This document shows, in pieces, positions 9,301 to 17,013 of a DNA stretch of 64,000 nt. Source of the stretch: Natronospira proteinivora (GTDB taxonomy: Bacteria > Pseudomonadota > Gammaproteobacteria > Natronospirales > Natronospiraceae); NCBI RefSeq assembly GCF_024170465.1, contig NZ_JALJYF010000001.1, positions 1,426,001 through 1,490,000 of the forward strand, read 5' to 3'. How positions within the stretch are numbered: position 1 is the stretch's first letter; each line of letters starts with the position of its first letter. Below the pieces are notes generated by a model, which was not told the origin of the DNA, did no database searches, and saw only the letters and a list, made by a program, of their open reading frames with translations. Both the position numbers and the translations under genes were made by a program.

Positions 9301-10906
9301 TCTCGTTCTCGCCTTCCGCCAACTGAATTTCCGTCTCAAATGAGAAGGCCTCATCGAGTTCAAGCAACTGGCCATTGATCAAGACATCAGAGAGTTTATC
9401 TGTTGAGCCCGCAATGGTTATCACTGGCTCATTGGTCCAGCTGTTGTGCCCAGGCTGGGTCAGCGAGATAGCAGGAGGAACAGTATCAATTGTGAAAGCA
9501 ACGGGCACGGCCTCTGAACGCGCACCGGCGGCATTGGCCACACTGATCTCAATCTCATATGTACCGTCATCGAAGGGCTCTATCGGGACACACTGGGCTG
9601 CCACGCTATCGGCATCGCAATCCATCTCGAGGGGCTGACCGTCCATGACGAAGCGAAGGCTGTCGGGGTCAACATCGTTGGCATGATTTTCGTATGTGAG
9701 TTCAAAAACCGGCAAAGGGGTATTGGTGAAGGCCCCGTCTTCGGGGCGGATCACCGTGAGCTCGGGGGGATGCTCGTCCCAATACGCCACAAGGTCACGC
9801 AAGCGGGCGGCACCGAAGCGCCCCTGCTCCACCGTAACGGAGTGCACACGGTCTCCCTGTTCATTAAAGGCGCGGAGCTGGTTTCGGTTGGAAAGCCAAA
9901 TCAGGCCATGCAGGCGGTCCACCGTCAAGTTGTCAATCCTGGCGCCGAACCATTGGGAGAAGGGTTCCTCTTCAAGGAGGCGTTCGCGGCCCTCGACATC
10001 ATAGAGCCGCAAACGACGATGGTCGGCTACCCAGATCCGGCCGTCATCAGCCGCCGCAAGGAAATTGGCCTGCCGGAACCAATTGTCACCCGCACTTGCC
10101 AGAAGATTGCCCTGGACGTCATAGCGGCGCAGCTGGTCCCCGGCAACTACCCGCAAGCGATCCTGCCCCGGCTCATAAGCCACCAGCCGGGCCTGGTTAG
10201 CCGAGTCCAGGGAGACCGATAGCGTCTTTTCGGCAGCGTCATCGAATGCGGCCAGTTCCCGCCCCATGGCCAGCCAAAGTCGACCGCGTTCGCGATCGAG
10301 GGCTGAATCCCGGATAAGACGGCCGGTAGGTACGGTGCGGACATGGTCGCCATCCAGTGTGTAGCGATACACATGCAGCAATCCAACGAGCCAGAGGGCC
10401 TCATGATCACGATCCACATACATTGCCTGGACCCCGGGGGCCCAGGCGCCCTCAAGTCGGAAACGGTCAATAGATTCGCCGTTTACGTGGCGGATATCCA
10501 TCCAGACATCCGGGACGATGGCCATGTCTTGTTCGGCGTCCGCAGATAGGGCCTGGTGCTCCGAACGCAACAAGACCGCCAGTTCGGACGACTCGGGATC
10601 AGCCGTGTTTACTGGCGCCATCGCCTCATTGGATCCAAGCGTGGTGCGATTAAGCAGCCACAGCTGCCTTCGGTCGGGATCGAGGGTAAGGCGATAAATG
10701 AAACCAACATCTTGATCGGTATTGCGAACCTCCCCCAGTACCGGAGACACCTCAACCAGCATTCGGGGGAAGCCACCCCATATCCCCCCCAGCTCGGATG
10801 GAGGATCCTCCGGGTCAGCGGAGGAGACGGTAATCTGGGTTAAAACAATCAGGCACAGGAGTACGACGACGAAGGCCATAACGACCCAACGAGAGACAGA
10901 TGACAT
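3338..10906 (-). CDS. Giant RHS/YD-repeat protein with a Sec signal and a polymorphic C-terminal tip
   Basis: The start chosen is the ATG at 10906, because AAAGGGGGAATCAA lies directly upstream and a signal or anchor segment (VVMAFVVVLLCLIVL) follows; a start 19 codons earlier is less likely. The product is 2,522 residues. In order I see the signal segment, a beta-propeller-like region with repeated DxxxxxLWL units (about 40-380), Ig-like domains (about 390-560), a carboxypeptidase-regulatory-like domain (GRVLDWDGEPLAGAKIQI, about 715-780), a second NHL-like propeller (RGVAIGENGEYYIS), long YD repeats, and the RHS core ending [16 protein letters not shown] and NALDPEGL. The last about 119 residues are a variable tip with a Gly/Ala-rich hydrophobic stretch. 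I see no PAAR domain. RHS proteins of this kind deliver their tips to neighbouring cells; the export route here is unclear. Confidence 0.9.
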   Translation of the reverse strand: MSSVSRWVVMAFVVVLLCLIVLTQITVSSADPEDPPSELGGIWGGFPRMLVEVSPVLGEVRNTDQDVGFIYRLTLDPDRRQLWLLNRTTLGSNEAMAPVNTADPESSELAVLLRSEHQALSADAEQDMAIVPDVWMDIRHVNGESIDRFRLEGAWAPGVQAMYVDRDHEALWLVGLLHVYRYTLDGDHVRTVPTGRLIRDSALDRERGRLWLAMGRELAAFDDAAEKTLSVSLDSANQARLVAYEPGQDRLRVVAGDQLRRYDVQGNLLASAGDNWFRQANFLAAADDGRIWVADHRRLRLYDVEGRERLLEEEPFSQWFGARIDNLTVDRLHGLIWLSNRNQLRAFNEQGDRVHSVTVEQGRFGAARLRDLVAYWDEHPPELTVIRPEDGAFTNTPLPVFELTYENHANDVDPDSLRFVMDGQPLEMDCDADSVAAQCVPIEPFDDGTYEIEISVANAAGARSEAVPVAFTIDTVPPAISLTQPGHNSWTNEPVITIAGSTDKLSDVLINGQLLELDEAFSFETEIQLAEGENEIQLRAEDLASNVTEKTVVVNLDTTPPGPVNPGLIHIVAPDGDGNVHIEGEPGSAEPGSTVLITNSRTGESVEAHVHDDGSFSADIPGQAGDRYEITVRDRAGNESETIEVDDGGDLPPDPSLVAPELDKTVPTPMHNAVSFLWEGANPIQRDVDPAVFEPHRIAVLRGRVLDWDGEPLAGAKIQILGKAHFGHTLSRSDGRFDLAVNGGGPVVVEYLKEGYLPLQRRLTPGWEDWAHADDIVLTPLDPKVTTIDMGPNAPQQVAAGQVVEDADGSRQATVVFPEGVTAEMELPDGTTQPLDSLDFRATEYTVGENGPAAMPGELPRQTAYTYAVELSVDQAIEAGAEHVRFSQPLAFYVDNFLDFPTGGYAPAGWYDREKAAWIPSDNGRVIELLATEGDQAVLDVSGDGEAATEEELAELGIDAKELGVLAARYAPGDSLWRTPIDHFTAWDINWNWIFPEPLLFPPELEDVIRRYEDDCTRKCGSIIEAENQAVIDQVSLGKEGVRLNYTSRRATGDYRTPRTVNLTVTGNSVDHDDLVSSYAYLRVAGQVFTQNVSLRTDQQVSFTWDGLDAYGRPVVGEAPAEVGVVYVYRLKYVIARQDRRRVFGAVREAGASMGGRDRSANTGEISKTEDLILQSPYQPLGSIGQWTLDGHHRLGMVDGVIETGDGRRFEQSASHLVVEPVMVNSVGEDIRRYEAGDPLGDEEEFTFADDGSILFGSRRYLVRLSPEGHLDRVSEYRFPSRIRGVAIGENGEYYISTSRLSGAGSSESARVYRISPDGDVERIAGGGNLRDEEVDALEARFGTTQDLYALSDGGLIFRSPSYTFRWFPDGRLTRIGGGFGMRAVGPDDRLYTGNHFGRVSRRTDNGESEIVAGGGSEERESGLPATDVRLGFGVSGIAPDEHGGFYLGGGAYIYYVDGDGILQYVAGSEEGSLDPSVGEQPAHSVRLSPDAIRLGPDGNVYFSSTSHPRALWRLRSNVPSADEGVLMVPDPDGREIYEFDTRGRHLSTLDGLTGEQTTAFEYDDDGRLIRVNRHRADDIVIDWLTDTDGVIRVGSVAHPFQLDEEGHITRLENTAEGDWDFSYSPGGLILAADRNDQLHYSRSYDSEGLLLETSDAREGGWSLENPIASDDRLQVSLVSAEDRRTVASAESRGGDKELRRILPWGGESLEVVREDRSRTRHHPDGTVVETTMDMDQRLGSGVERISRFSLTLPSGLEYQTEVERESIGPGEDWFDYDELRDRYQVNGRLFESSFYPEQRRHEHRTPAGRETVVTSDASGRPVATAFAGLTTELEWDDHGRIVSARTRSGEEERAITLEYQAMEDGGDHVTVQRPIGNPMESRLDEFGRVLWEDRGDGNRIHYDYDMAGNLARLEAPHGSVHRFEYDAGDLETGYLPPDLDGGEWATYYRYNLDRDLTRITRPDGKIIDLEYDDGGRLSAIQAPVGRYDYHYHAGTEQLSRVDAPAGIDLGLEYDGFLPVSESWDGPVSGTVSRSWDENLWMQALTIDGQTVDFGYDDDGLMTRAADMSIARELETGMVDEIALGETVEYWNYGPFQALSGLTTEALGESIFQVDYERDAMGRITSKTETTAEATRSWTYHYDEAGRLETVYRDGSVYASYQYDANGNRLSRTGPNGTETGSYDDQDRLLTYGARSYEYSRNGELQAWIEAGTRTEFDYDAFGNLRHVNLPGDVEIDYLIDGRNRRVGKQVNGELVQGFLYQDHLNPVAELDGDGNVVSYFIYATRPNVPDYMIRDGERYRIIADHLGSVRLVIHADTGEIVQRLDYDAFGRVLEDTNPGFQPFGFAGGIYDQHTGMVRFGARDYDPKTGRWTAKDPIRFYGDGPNLYGYVLNDSVNALDPEGLFSYTLNLFKREEHHVPVRDMEQMRAVQGGAGVMAAVSSAGAVGAVGAGGACAVAGTSKIVAGTQITLEAASILGPPKGVSIDDLVRYDELSRRERIERSVRVPRSRAQAIYEIFRNAP
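3722..4219. repeat. 498-bp direct repeat of RHS core, copy B (inside the main RHS gene)
   Basis: Partner of 2033-2530 in the same orientation. It lies at the 3' end of the core-coding part of the large RHS gene, just before the variable tip. Recombination between the copies would remove 1,689 bases, including the present tip and the 239-residue downstream gene, and fuse the main protein to the displaced tip. Confidence 0.85.
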
Positions 10907-11140
10907 TTGATTCCCCCTTTCTGGCTGGCTTGCATTCCTTTGCGCCCGCTCCCCAGCGGACATAAAATCCCTTTTTTAAAGGCTCTCAAATACCAGAAAT
11001 TAGTCAACACTGAAAAGTAACTTTTCTCTCAAATCCCGACGAACGGCAACATCAACCACACTCGGCGCTTGGAACGATCCAGGCCTAAAACCAAACATGC
11101 TTTCTTGTGACACAAACGTCATTTACCGCGGGATCCATGA

Positions 11141-11167
11141 AAAAGGGGCCGCGTCAGCGGCCCCTTT
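11141..11167 (-). terminator. Intrinsic terminator of the OmpA-like lipoprotein gene
   Basis: Perfect 8-bp stem GGGGCCGC / GCGGCCCC (11145-11152 and 11157-11164) with loop GTCA. On the minus strand it is followed by a run of T. It lies about 30 bases after the stop of the gene at 11194. Confidence 0.85.
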
Positions 11168-11193
11168 CGTTTCCCACGACATGATCGAATGGA

Positions 11194-11886
11194 TCAATCT
11201 TCAGTGAGCGGTACCAGGGTGAGTTCCACGCGTCGGTTTTGCTGGCGGCCCTCTTCGCTGTCGTTGCTGGCCACCGGCTGGTCTTCGCCGTAGCCCACTA
11301 CCAGCATGCGTTCTTCGGTCACGCCCTGGGAGAGCAGATAGCGGGAAACGGACTGGGCGCGGCGTTCGGAAAGGCGCTGGTTGTAACTGGCCGCGCCAGT
11401 GCTGTCGGTATGGCCGGAGACTTCGACGATGGTCTGGTCGAACTCTTCCAGGACGATGGACACCGAATCCAGCACTTCATAGAAATCCGCCCGCACGTCA
11501 GCACTGTCAAAGCCGAAGGTAATGTCTCCCGGCATGTTCAGGTGGATATGATCCCCGTCCCGGGTGACGGAAACATCGGTGCCTTCCAGCTGCTCGCGCA
11601 AGGCATCTTCCTGGCGGTCCATATAGGCGCCCACGGCACCGCCGCTCAGGGCGCCCACGCCAGCACCGATCAACATGCGTTTTTTCCGGTCGCGGCGATC
11701 ACTTGCCGTAGCTGCACCCAAAACGGCGCCACTGATCGCACCGATCACCGTGCCCGTGGTGGCCCGGGCGGTACGCTCCTCGCCGGTGTATGGATCCAAG
11801 GTGGTGCAGGCACTCAGAGCGAGCGCGGCCACCAGACCCAAAAGCAAACCGAAGACAGGGGATGAGAAAGTTCCTTGATGAGACAT
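11194..11886 (-). CDS. yiaD: OmpA-family outer-membrane lipoprotein with glycine zipper (YiaD-like)
   Basis: The protein has 230 residues. It opens with a lipoprotein signal peptide ending in LSAC (Cys about 27), so it should be lipidated and anchored to the outer membrane. A glycine-zipper region follows (TGTVIGAISGAVLGA, then GAGVGALSGGAVGAY). The C-terminal half is an OmpA peptidoglycan-binding domain with VSGHTDSTGAASYNQRLSERR and QQNRRVEL. The start is supported by AGGAG seven bases upstream. It stands alone, with its own terminator downstream and a tRNA terminator upstream. Related lipoproteins (YiaD/YfiB type) link the outer membrane to peptidoglycan; the exact ortholog is not certain. 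Confidence 0.9.
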   Translation of the reverse strand: MSHQGTFSSPVFGLLLGLVAALALSACTTLDPYTGEERTARATTGTVIGAISGAVLGAATASDRRDRKKRMLIGAGVGALSGGAVGAYMDRQEDALREQLEGTDVSVTRDGDHIHLNMPGDITFGFDSADVRADFYEVLDSVSIVLEEFDQTIVEVSGHTDSTGAASYNQRLSERRAQSVSRYLLSQGVTEERMLVVGYGEDQPVASNDSEEGRQQNRRVELTLVPLTED

Positions 11887-11955
11887 GAGTCGACTCCTGA
11901 TGATCCGATTTTCCCTGCGTGATTGTAAGCCAGAAACAGCCTCAAATGAGAAACA

Positions 11956-11990
11956 AAAAAAGGCGGAGGGCTCGCAAGCCCTCCGCCTTT
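11956..11990 (-). terminator. Intrinsic terminator downstream of tRNA-Met
   Basis: A perfect 14-bp stem AAAGGCGGAGGGCT / AGCCCTCCGCCTTT (11959-11972, 11977-11990) with loop CGCA. It follows the tRNA on the minus strand and runs into seven T. Confidence 0.9.
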
Positions 11991-11996
11991 CATGAT

Positions 11997-12073
11997 TGGT
12001 GGCTATGGGTGGACTTGAACCACCGACCCCAGCATTATGAATGCTGTGCTCTAACCAACTGAGCTACATAGCC
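11997..12073 (-). tRNA. tRNA-Met (anticodon CAT)
   Basis: On the minus strand the sequence starts GGCTATGTAGCTCAGTTGG, has the anticodon stem-loop CAGCATTCATAATGCTG with CAT, the T-arm GGTTCAAGTCC and an encoded CCA end. GGCTATG pairs with CATAGCC to form the acceptor stem. It is elongator-like rather than initiator, since it lacks the CGCGGGG start of tRNA-fMet. It lies about 135 bases after ychF on the same strand. Confidence 0.95.
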
Positions 12074-12208
12074 ATAAACCGAACTGTTGCCGATCTATAC
12101 CGATAATCGACAGGCCGCGAATTTTCCCTTCACCGCCGGTTTTTGTCAAGTCCGCGGCCCACTTACCAGGCCCCCGGGAGGGCCCCGATGCGCGGCGAGG
12201 CGAAGGCT

Positions 12209-13300
12209 TCAGACATTGAAGCGGAAATGCATGATGTCGCCTTCCTGGACAATATAGTCCTTGCCCTCCAGGCGCCATTTGCCCGCATCCTTGGCCCCGT
12301 TCTCTCCGCCGCAATCCATGAAATCCTGGTAGCTGACGACTTCGGCCCGGATGAAGCCCTTTTCGAAGTCGGTGTGAATCACGGCAGCGGCCTTGGGCGC
12401 GGTGGAACCGGCCTTGACCGTCCAGGCCCGCACTTCCTTTTCCCCGGCGGTGAAGTAGGTCTCAAGCCCCAGCAGACGGTAGCCGGCCCGGATCACCCGG
12501 TTCAGGCCCGGCTCTTCCATGCCGGCATCTTCCAGAAACTCCTGCTGCTCATCCTCGGCCAACTGGGCAATCTCGGCCTCCAGGGCGGCACACACCGGCA
12601 CCACCTCGGCGCCCTCTTCCTCGGCCCGGGCCACCACTTTATCCAGATGGGGATTATTCTCGAAACCGGACTCATCCACATTGGCGATGTACATCAAGGG
12701 CTTGGCCGTAATCAGATGAAGATCACGAATCGCCAGCACCGAGTCCTCGTCCAGCTCCAGGCTACGCACCGGCAGGCCCTCGTCCAGATGGGCCTTGACC
12801 TTCTCCAGCACGGTCAGCCGGGCCCGGGCGTCCTTGTCCCCGGACTTGGCCACCTTCTGGGTGCGTTGAAGATTTTTCTCCACAGTATCCATGTCGGCCA
12901 GGGCCAGCTCGGTACCGATGGTTTCGATATCGGCCAGGGGATCAATGCGCCCGGCAACATGGGTCACATCCTCATCCTCGAAGCAGCGCACCACCATGGC
13001 GGTGGCATCCGTCTCCCGGATATGGGCCAGGAACTGGTTGCCCAAGCCTTCCCCCTTGGAGGCCCCGGCCACCAGTCCGGCAATATCCACGAACTCCATG
13101 GTGGTGGGAATGACCTTCTGGGGTTTGACGATCTCGGCGATGCGCTCCAGGCGAGGATCCGGCACCTGAACCACCCCCACATTGGGATCGATGGTGCAGA
13201 AGGGATAGTTCTCGGCCGGGATCTCGGCCGCGGTGAGGGCATTGAACAGCGTAGATTTACCCACGTTAGGCAGGCCCACGATGCCGCATTTGATTCCCAT
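12209..13300 (-). CDS. ychF: Ribosome-binding ATPase YchF (Obg family)
   Basis: The 363-residue length is usual for the family. The protein has the P-loop GLPNVGKST at residues 9-17, the switch region with [20 protein letters not shown], and the C-terminal TGS-type domain ([19 protein letters not shown]) ending in the conserved [11 protein letters not shown]. YchF binds and hydrolyses ATP rather than GTP, associates with ribosomes and acts in stress responses. The N of the atypical NVDE motif replacing NKxD is visible in IANVDES. It begins 14 bases after the end of pth and belongs to the prs-rplY-pth-ychF string. Confidence 0.97.
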   Translation of the reverse strand: MGIKCGIVGLPNVGKSTLFNALTAAEIPAENYPFCTIDPNVGVVQVPDPRLERIAEIVKPQKVIPTTMEFVDIAGLVAGASKGEGLGNQFLAHIRETDATAMVVRCFEDEDVTHVAGRIDPLADIETIGTELALADMDTVEKNLQRTQKVAKSGDKDARARLTVLEKVKAHLDEGLPVRSLELDEDSVLAIRDLHLITAKPLMYIANVDESGFENNPHLDKVVARAEEEGAEVVPVCAALEAEIAQLAEDEQQEFLEDAGMEEPGLNRVIRAGYRLLGLETYFTAGEKEVRAWTVKAGSTAPKAAAVIHTDFEKGFIRAEVVSYQDFMDCGGENGAKDAGKWRLEGKDYIVQEGDIMHFRFNV

Positions 13301-13314
13301 AATTGACTCTCTTG

Positions 13315-13896
13315 TTATTCAGTCCGGGTGTGCAGGCGGTTCATACCGGCCTCGAGCCCGTCATCGAGTATGGCCGGCAAGGCCTCGGCGGCGGCGATAA
13401 TGCCCTCCCGAATCCGGGCTTCATCCTCGCTGGAGGGTCGCTTGAGAACATAGCCCACCACGCCACTGGCATGGCCCGGGTGGCCGATACCAATACGCAG
13501 TCGACGGTAATCCTTGCCCACATGGGCATGCAGATCCCGCAGGCCATTATGCCCACCATGACCGCCACTCCATTTGAGCCGGATCACCCCGGGGGGCAGG
13601 TCCAGCTCATCGTGTGCCACCAGGATCTCTTCCGGGCGCAACTTGAAGAAGTCCATCACCGCACGAACGGACTGGCCGCTGCGGTTCATGAAAGTCATGG
13701 GCTTGAGCAGCCGGACCTCATGAGCACCGACAAAGACCTTGCAGATCTCGCCGTGGAATTTACGTTCGCCGGTAAAGCGCCCGCCATGACGGTCCGCTAG
13801 CTCATCCACCAGCCAAAAGCCGGCATTATGCCGGGTGGAAACGTAATCGGCCCCGGGGTTCCCGAGGCCGACCACGAGCTTGATGCGCTCTGACAT
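13315..13896 (-). CDS. pth: Peptidyl-tRNA hydrolase
   Basis: This 193-residue enzyme recycles tRNA by cutting the ester bond in peptidyl-tRNAs released early from ribosomes. The family signatures are visible: [19 protein letters not shown] near the N terminus, with the catalytic His in [15 protein letters not shown] in the middle, and [10 protein letters not shown] with the catalytic Asp. The tail [17 protein letters not shown] is also typical. It sits between rplY and ychF in the standard gammaproteobacterial order. Confidence 0.97.
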   Translation of the reverse strand: MSERIKLVVGLGNPGADYVSTRHNAGFWLVDELADRHGGRFTGERKFHGEICKVFVGAHEVRLLKPMTFMNRSGQSVRAVMDFFKLRPEEILVAHDELDLPPGVIRLKWSGGHGGHNGLRDLHAHVGKDYRRLRIGIGHPGHASGVVGYVLKRPSSEDEARIREGIIAAAEALPAILDDGLEAGMNRLHTRTE

Positions 13897-13974
13897 TCCT
13901 GCTGTCTCCAGAGAAGCGGGCAGCCACGCCCCATCGGCCTTGATGACCGACGGAACATGGCCGCCATCGCGGCC

Positions 13975-14640
13975 TTATTCGCCGCCCTCTTCCTTCTTGG
14001 ATTCTTCTTCCTCGCCTTCGCCGCCTTCCTCGTCTTCTTCCAGGTCTTCCTTGGCAGCGCGCGGCTGATGAATCGAGACCACTTGCTGGTCGTGATCATC
14101 GCCGTGCATCAGCTCCACCAGCTCCACACCGGAGGGCAGCTTGATGTCGGAAAGGTGCAGGGAATCGCCGATATCCAAGGTGCTCACGTCCACCTCGATG
14201 TACTCGGGCAGGTCCTTGGGCAGGCAGCTCACTTCCACGTTCACCATATCGTGGGTCACCACACCGCCATTGAGCTTGACGCCGGGGCATTCCTTCTCGC
14301 CCTCGAAATGCAGGGGCACCTGCATGCGTAGCTTTTCCTTGGCGCTGATCCGCTGCAGGTCCAGATGCTCCACCACAGTGGGCTTGTAGACGTGACGCTG
14401 CAGATCCTTCAGCACGGCCTTTTCTGTCTTGCTGCCCACTTTGATATCAAGAATGTGGGAGAAGAAGGCCTCATTTTTGAGATGGTTAACCAGTTCATCG
14501 TGGTCCACGGAAATCACTACCGGCTCTTTGCTGCCGCCATAGATAATCCCGGGGACACGGCCCTGACGACGCAGGCGGCGGCTCGCACCTTTCCCCTTGT
14601 CGTCACGGACTTCGGCATTCAGGGTAAATTGATCACTCAT
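13975..14640 (-). CDS. rplY: 50S ribosomal protein L25, long Ctc/TL5 form
   Basis: The protein has 221 residues: an N-terminal L25 beta-barrel (MSDQFTLNAEVRDDKGKGASRRLRR, residues 1-about 95) that binds 5S rRNA, then the C-terminal TL5/Ctc beta domain, and a strongly acidic tail of Glu, Asp and Lys (about 195-221). E. coli L25 lacks the second domain, while the long form is common elsewhere. The acidic tail is longer than in typical members and would suit a salt-adapted cytoplasm, which is inference. It follows prs by about 110 bases. Confidence 0.95.
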   Translation of the reverse strand: MSDQFTLNAEVRDDKGKGASRRLRRQGRVPGIIYGGSKEPVVISVDHDELVNHLKNEAFFSHILDIKVGSKTEKAVLKDLQRHVYKPTVVEHLDLQRISAKEKLRMQVPLHFEGEKECPGVKLNGGVVTHDMVNVEVSCLPKDLPEYIEVDVSTLDIGDSLHLSDIKLPSGVELVELMHGDDHDQQVVSIHQPRAAKEDLEEDEEGGEGEEEESKKEEGGE

Positions 14641-14751
14641 GATGTTCTCCGTATCGGACTTGGCCGATCGTTTTCGATTAGGAAGGAGGTCTCCCGCGAC
14701 CAGGATTGCCCCTTCACCTCAGTCTCCGCCCAAATGGACGGACTATCGGTC

Positions 14752-15723
14752 TCACTCCGCGTAGAGCGAGATCACCGATTCTTCTTCGCTGATCCGCCGC
14801 ATGGTCTCGGCCATGAGATCAGCGATGCCCAGTTGACGAATCTTGTCACAGGCCGCGGCATTCTCCCGCAGCGGTATGGTGTCGGTCACCACCAATTCAT
14901 CCAGCACTGAACCACTGATATTGTCGATGGCCTTGCCGGACAAGACCGGGTGGGCAATATAAGCTTTCACCTCGGCCGCACCCTTTTCCTTCAGCGCCGC
15001 TGCCGCCTTGCAGAGTGTGCCGGCGGTATCCACCAGGTCGTCGACGATCACGCAGATCTTGTTGTCCACATCACCGATGATGTTCATCACCTGGGACTCA
15101 TTGGCCTTGGGACGCCGCTTATCGATAATGGCCAGATCGGAATCGTTCAGCCGCGTGGCAAAAGCCCGGGCACGATCCGCCCCGCCCACATCAGGGGACA
15201 CCATAATCAGTTCCCGGTTCTCCCGTTCCGCCCGCTCTTTCAGAGTCCGCATATCATCCAGCAGCACCGGCGAGGCATAGACGTTATCCACGGGGATATC
15301 GAAAAAGCCCTGGATCTGGTCGGCATGCAAATCCATGGTCAACACCCGGTCCACCCCGGACGAGGTAAGCAGATTGGCCACCAGCTTGGCGGTGATGGGC
15401 ACCCGGGCTGCCCGGGGACGACGATCCTGGCGCGCATAGCCGAAATAGGGAATCACCGTAGTGATACGCCCTGCCGAGGCCCGATAGAGGGCATCCACCA
15501 TGACCAGCAGCTCCATGAGGTTCTCATTGGAGGGCGGGCAGGTGGACTGGACAATGAAGACATCCCGGCCACGGACATTTTCCTGAATCTCGACTGCCAC
15601 TTCACCATCGCTGAAGCGGTCCACCTTGGCTTTTCCCAGGGACAGCCCCAGACGTTCGGCGATACCGGCGGCAAGGTCCGGGGTGGCGTTCCCGGCGAAA
15701 ACCATCATGTTTGTTGCGGACAC
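14752..15723 (-). CDS. prs: Ribose-phosphate pyrophosphokinase
   Basis: The enzyme makes PRPP from ribose 5-phosphate and ATP for purine, pyrimidine, histidine, tryptophan and NAD synthesis. The start is taken as GTG at 15723 with AGGGGG upstream, giving 323 residues ([18 protein letters not shown]). The open frame continues upstream through the tRNA-Gln gene, which cannot be coding. Family landmarks are [16 protein letters not shown], the flexible loop YARQDRR, the metal-binding [11 protein letters not shown] and the PRPP-binding site [13 protein letters not shown]. It lies between tRNA-Gln and rplY. Confidence 0.96.
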   Translation of the reverse strand: MSATNMMVFAGNATPDLAAGIAERLGLSLGKAKVDRFSDGEVAVEIQENVRGRDVFIVQSTCPPSNENLMELLVMVDALYRASAGRITTVIPYFGYARQDRRPRAARVPITAKLVANLLTSSGVDRVLTMDLHADQIQGFFDIPVDNVYASPVLLDDMRTLKERAERENRELIMVSPDVGGADRARAFATRLNDSDLAIIDKRRPKANESQVMNIIGDVDNKICVIVDDLVDTAGTLCKAAAALKEKGAAEVKAYIAHPVLSGKAIDNISGSVLDELVVTDTIPLRENAAACDKIRQLGIADLMAETMRRISEEESVISLYAE

Positions 15724-15848
15724 CTGGAGCCCCCTTGCGTGCTGACTGAATCGATAGAACGAAACGAATGGCGACTGGATGGGTTCGCCCGTGTCCATTC
15801 GCCTAGGGAGACGGGCCGGCCGGCCTTCACACCGGCCGCAAACAAATG

Positions 15849-15878
15849 CCCGGCCGCACCTGGGCAGATGCGGCCGGG
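15849..15878 (-). terminator. Hairpin terminator after tRNA-Gln
   Basis: A perfect 10-bp stem CCCGGCCGCA / TGCGGCCGGG (15849-15858, 15869-15878) just after the tRNA on the minus strand, followed by a broken T-run (CATTTGTTT). It probably limits read-through from the tRNA into prs, but the weak T tract makes it uncertain. Confidence 0.6.
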
Positions 15879-15887
15879 CCGATAAAA

Positions 15888-15962
15888 TGGCTGGGGCGGC
15901 AGGATTCGAACCTGCGCGTGACGGGATCAAAACCCGCTGCCTTACCGCTTGGCTACGCCCCA
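15888..15962 (-). tRNA. tRNA-Gln (anticodon TTG)
   Basis: The minus strand reads TGGGGCGTAGCCAAGCGG at the 5' end, with the anticodon loop GTTTTGATC carrying TTG, the T-arm GGTTCGAATCC and an encoded CCA. The unpaired-first-base acceptor TGGGGCG / CGCCCCA is typical of tRNA-Gln. It lies between ispE and prs, as in Pseudomonas-type genomes. The window also carries gatCAB. Confidence 0.95.
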
Positions 15963-16110
15963 TTTGTAATCACGCCCTGGCCCCACCGGGCCCCGGGCTC
16001 AGCGTTCTGCCGCTTGCCCTCCAGCAAGCTGGATCCCAGCAACGCTGCAACGGCGCGAGATTATATCAGCTGAAATGGCTGCCGTGTACCCCCGGGTTGT
16101 CAACGCCCAA

Positions 16111-16980
16111 TCAACCCAACGCGTCCAGATACAAGCGCAAACTGGAACGGTTCATCCCGCGACACAAAAAGCCCTGCCAGGCGTCCGGCAGCAGGGACAG
16201 CGCCTGACGTCCCAGGGAGACGTCAGACAGTGCGGCAAACACGCAAGCCCCGGTTCCCGTCAGGCGGGCATCACCGTAGCAGGCCAGCCAGCGCAGAGCT
16301 TCCGCCACGGCCGGGTATTGGGCCGCCGCAATGGGCTGAAAATCATTGCGCCCCCCGTGGCTCAGATAGTCATCCAGAGTGATGGTTTCCGAGGATCGGC
16401 TCAGTGCCTCGGAATGAAACAGGGTCTTGGTGGAGACCGCGCAATCCGGATAAATCACCAGGAAAACGGGTTCGGGCAGATCGGAGATCACTTGAAAACG
16501 ATTCCCTCGCCCCTCAGCCCAGGCGGCTTGCCCATGCACAAAAACCGGTACATCCGCCCCCAGCTCGCCACCGATATCGGCCAGTTGCTCATCGGAGTAC
16601 GACAATCTCCAGAGCCGGTTCAGGGCATGCAGCGTCGTCGCGGCATCGGAACTGCCACCACCCAGGCCCGCTTCGGCTGGAATCTGCTTGTCGAGACGGA
16701 TATCCACGCCGGGCAGGTCCCGACCCGAGACTTCTCTCAGGTATTTGGCCGCGCGGACCACCAGATCCTGGTCCTCATCGAGACCGGGCAAGCCCCCCGA
16801 ACGATGGATGGCCTTGTCATGGCGCAGGGTAAAACCCAGGCGATCGCCCAGATCCAAAAACTGAAAGAGGGTCTGCAGATCATGATAGCCGTCGTCACGA
16901 CGACCCAGAACATGCAGGAACAGGTTCAATTTAGCCGGGGCGGGCCAATCCAGGGCGTGTCTCTCCTTCCCCTCAGACAT
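16111..16980 (-). CDS. ispE: 4-diphosphocytidyl-2-C-methyl-D-erythritol kinase
   Basis: This GHMP kinase of 289 residues phosphorylates CDP-methylerythritol in the non-mevalonate isoprenoid pathway. It starts with the substrate-binding motif APAKLNLFLHVLGRRDDGYH (about 14-33), has the ATP-binding glycine loop PAEAGLGGGSSDAATTL (about 102-118) and the third motif LTGTGACVFA near the end. It follows lolB after a 33-base gap on the same strand and precedes tRNA-Gln. Confidence 0.97.
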   Translation of the reverse strand: MSEGKERHALDWPAPAKLNLFLHVLGRRDDGYHDLQTLFQFLDLGDRLGFTLRHDKAIHRSGGLPGLDEDQDLVVRAAKYLREVSGRDLPGVDIRLDKQIPAEAGLGGGSSDAATTLHALNRLWRLSYSDEQLADIGGELGADVPVFVHGQAAWAEGRGNRFQVISDLPEPVFLVIYPDCAVSTKTLFHSEALSRSSETITLDDYLSHGGRNDFQPIAAAQYPAVAEALRWLACYGDARLTGTGACVFAALSDVSLGRQALSLLPDAWQGFLCRGMNRSSLRLYLDALG

Positions 16981-17013
16981 GTGCGGTGCTTCCCCATGAA
17001 GTGGAGGGGGAGC

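Noticed and set aside
3338-10906. RHS gene as a type VI secretion effector
   Set aside because: No PAAR domain is visible and no vgrG or hcp gene is nearby; a Sec-type signal is present instead.
12143-13306. Long plus-strand ORF of 387 codons opposite ychF
   Set aside because: It mirrors a fully conserved ychF; its His/Gly/Leu-rich translation is typical of antisense frames in GC-rich DNA.
11997-15962. tRNA-Met and tRNA-Gln as attachment sites of an integrated element
   Set aside because: No integrase, no partial tRNA repeat and conserved housekeeping order on both sides.
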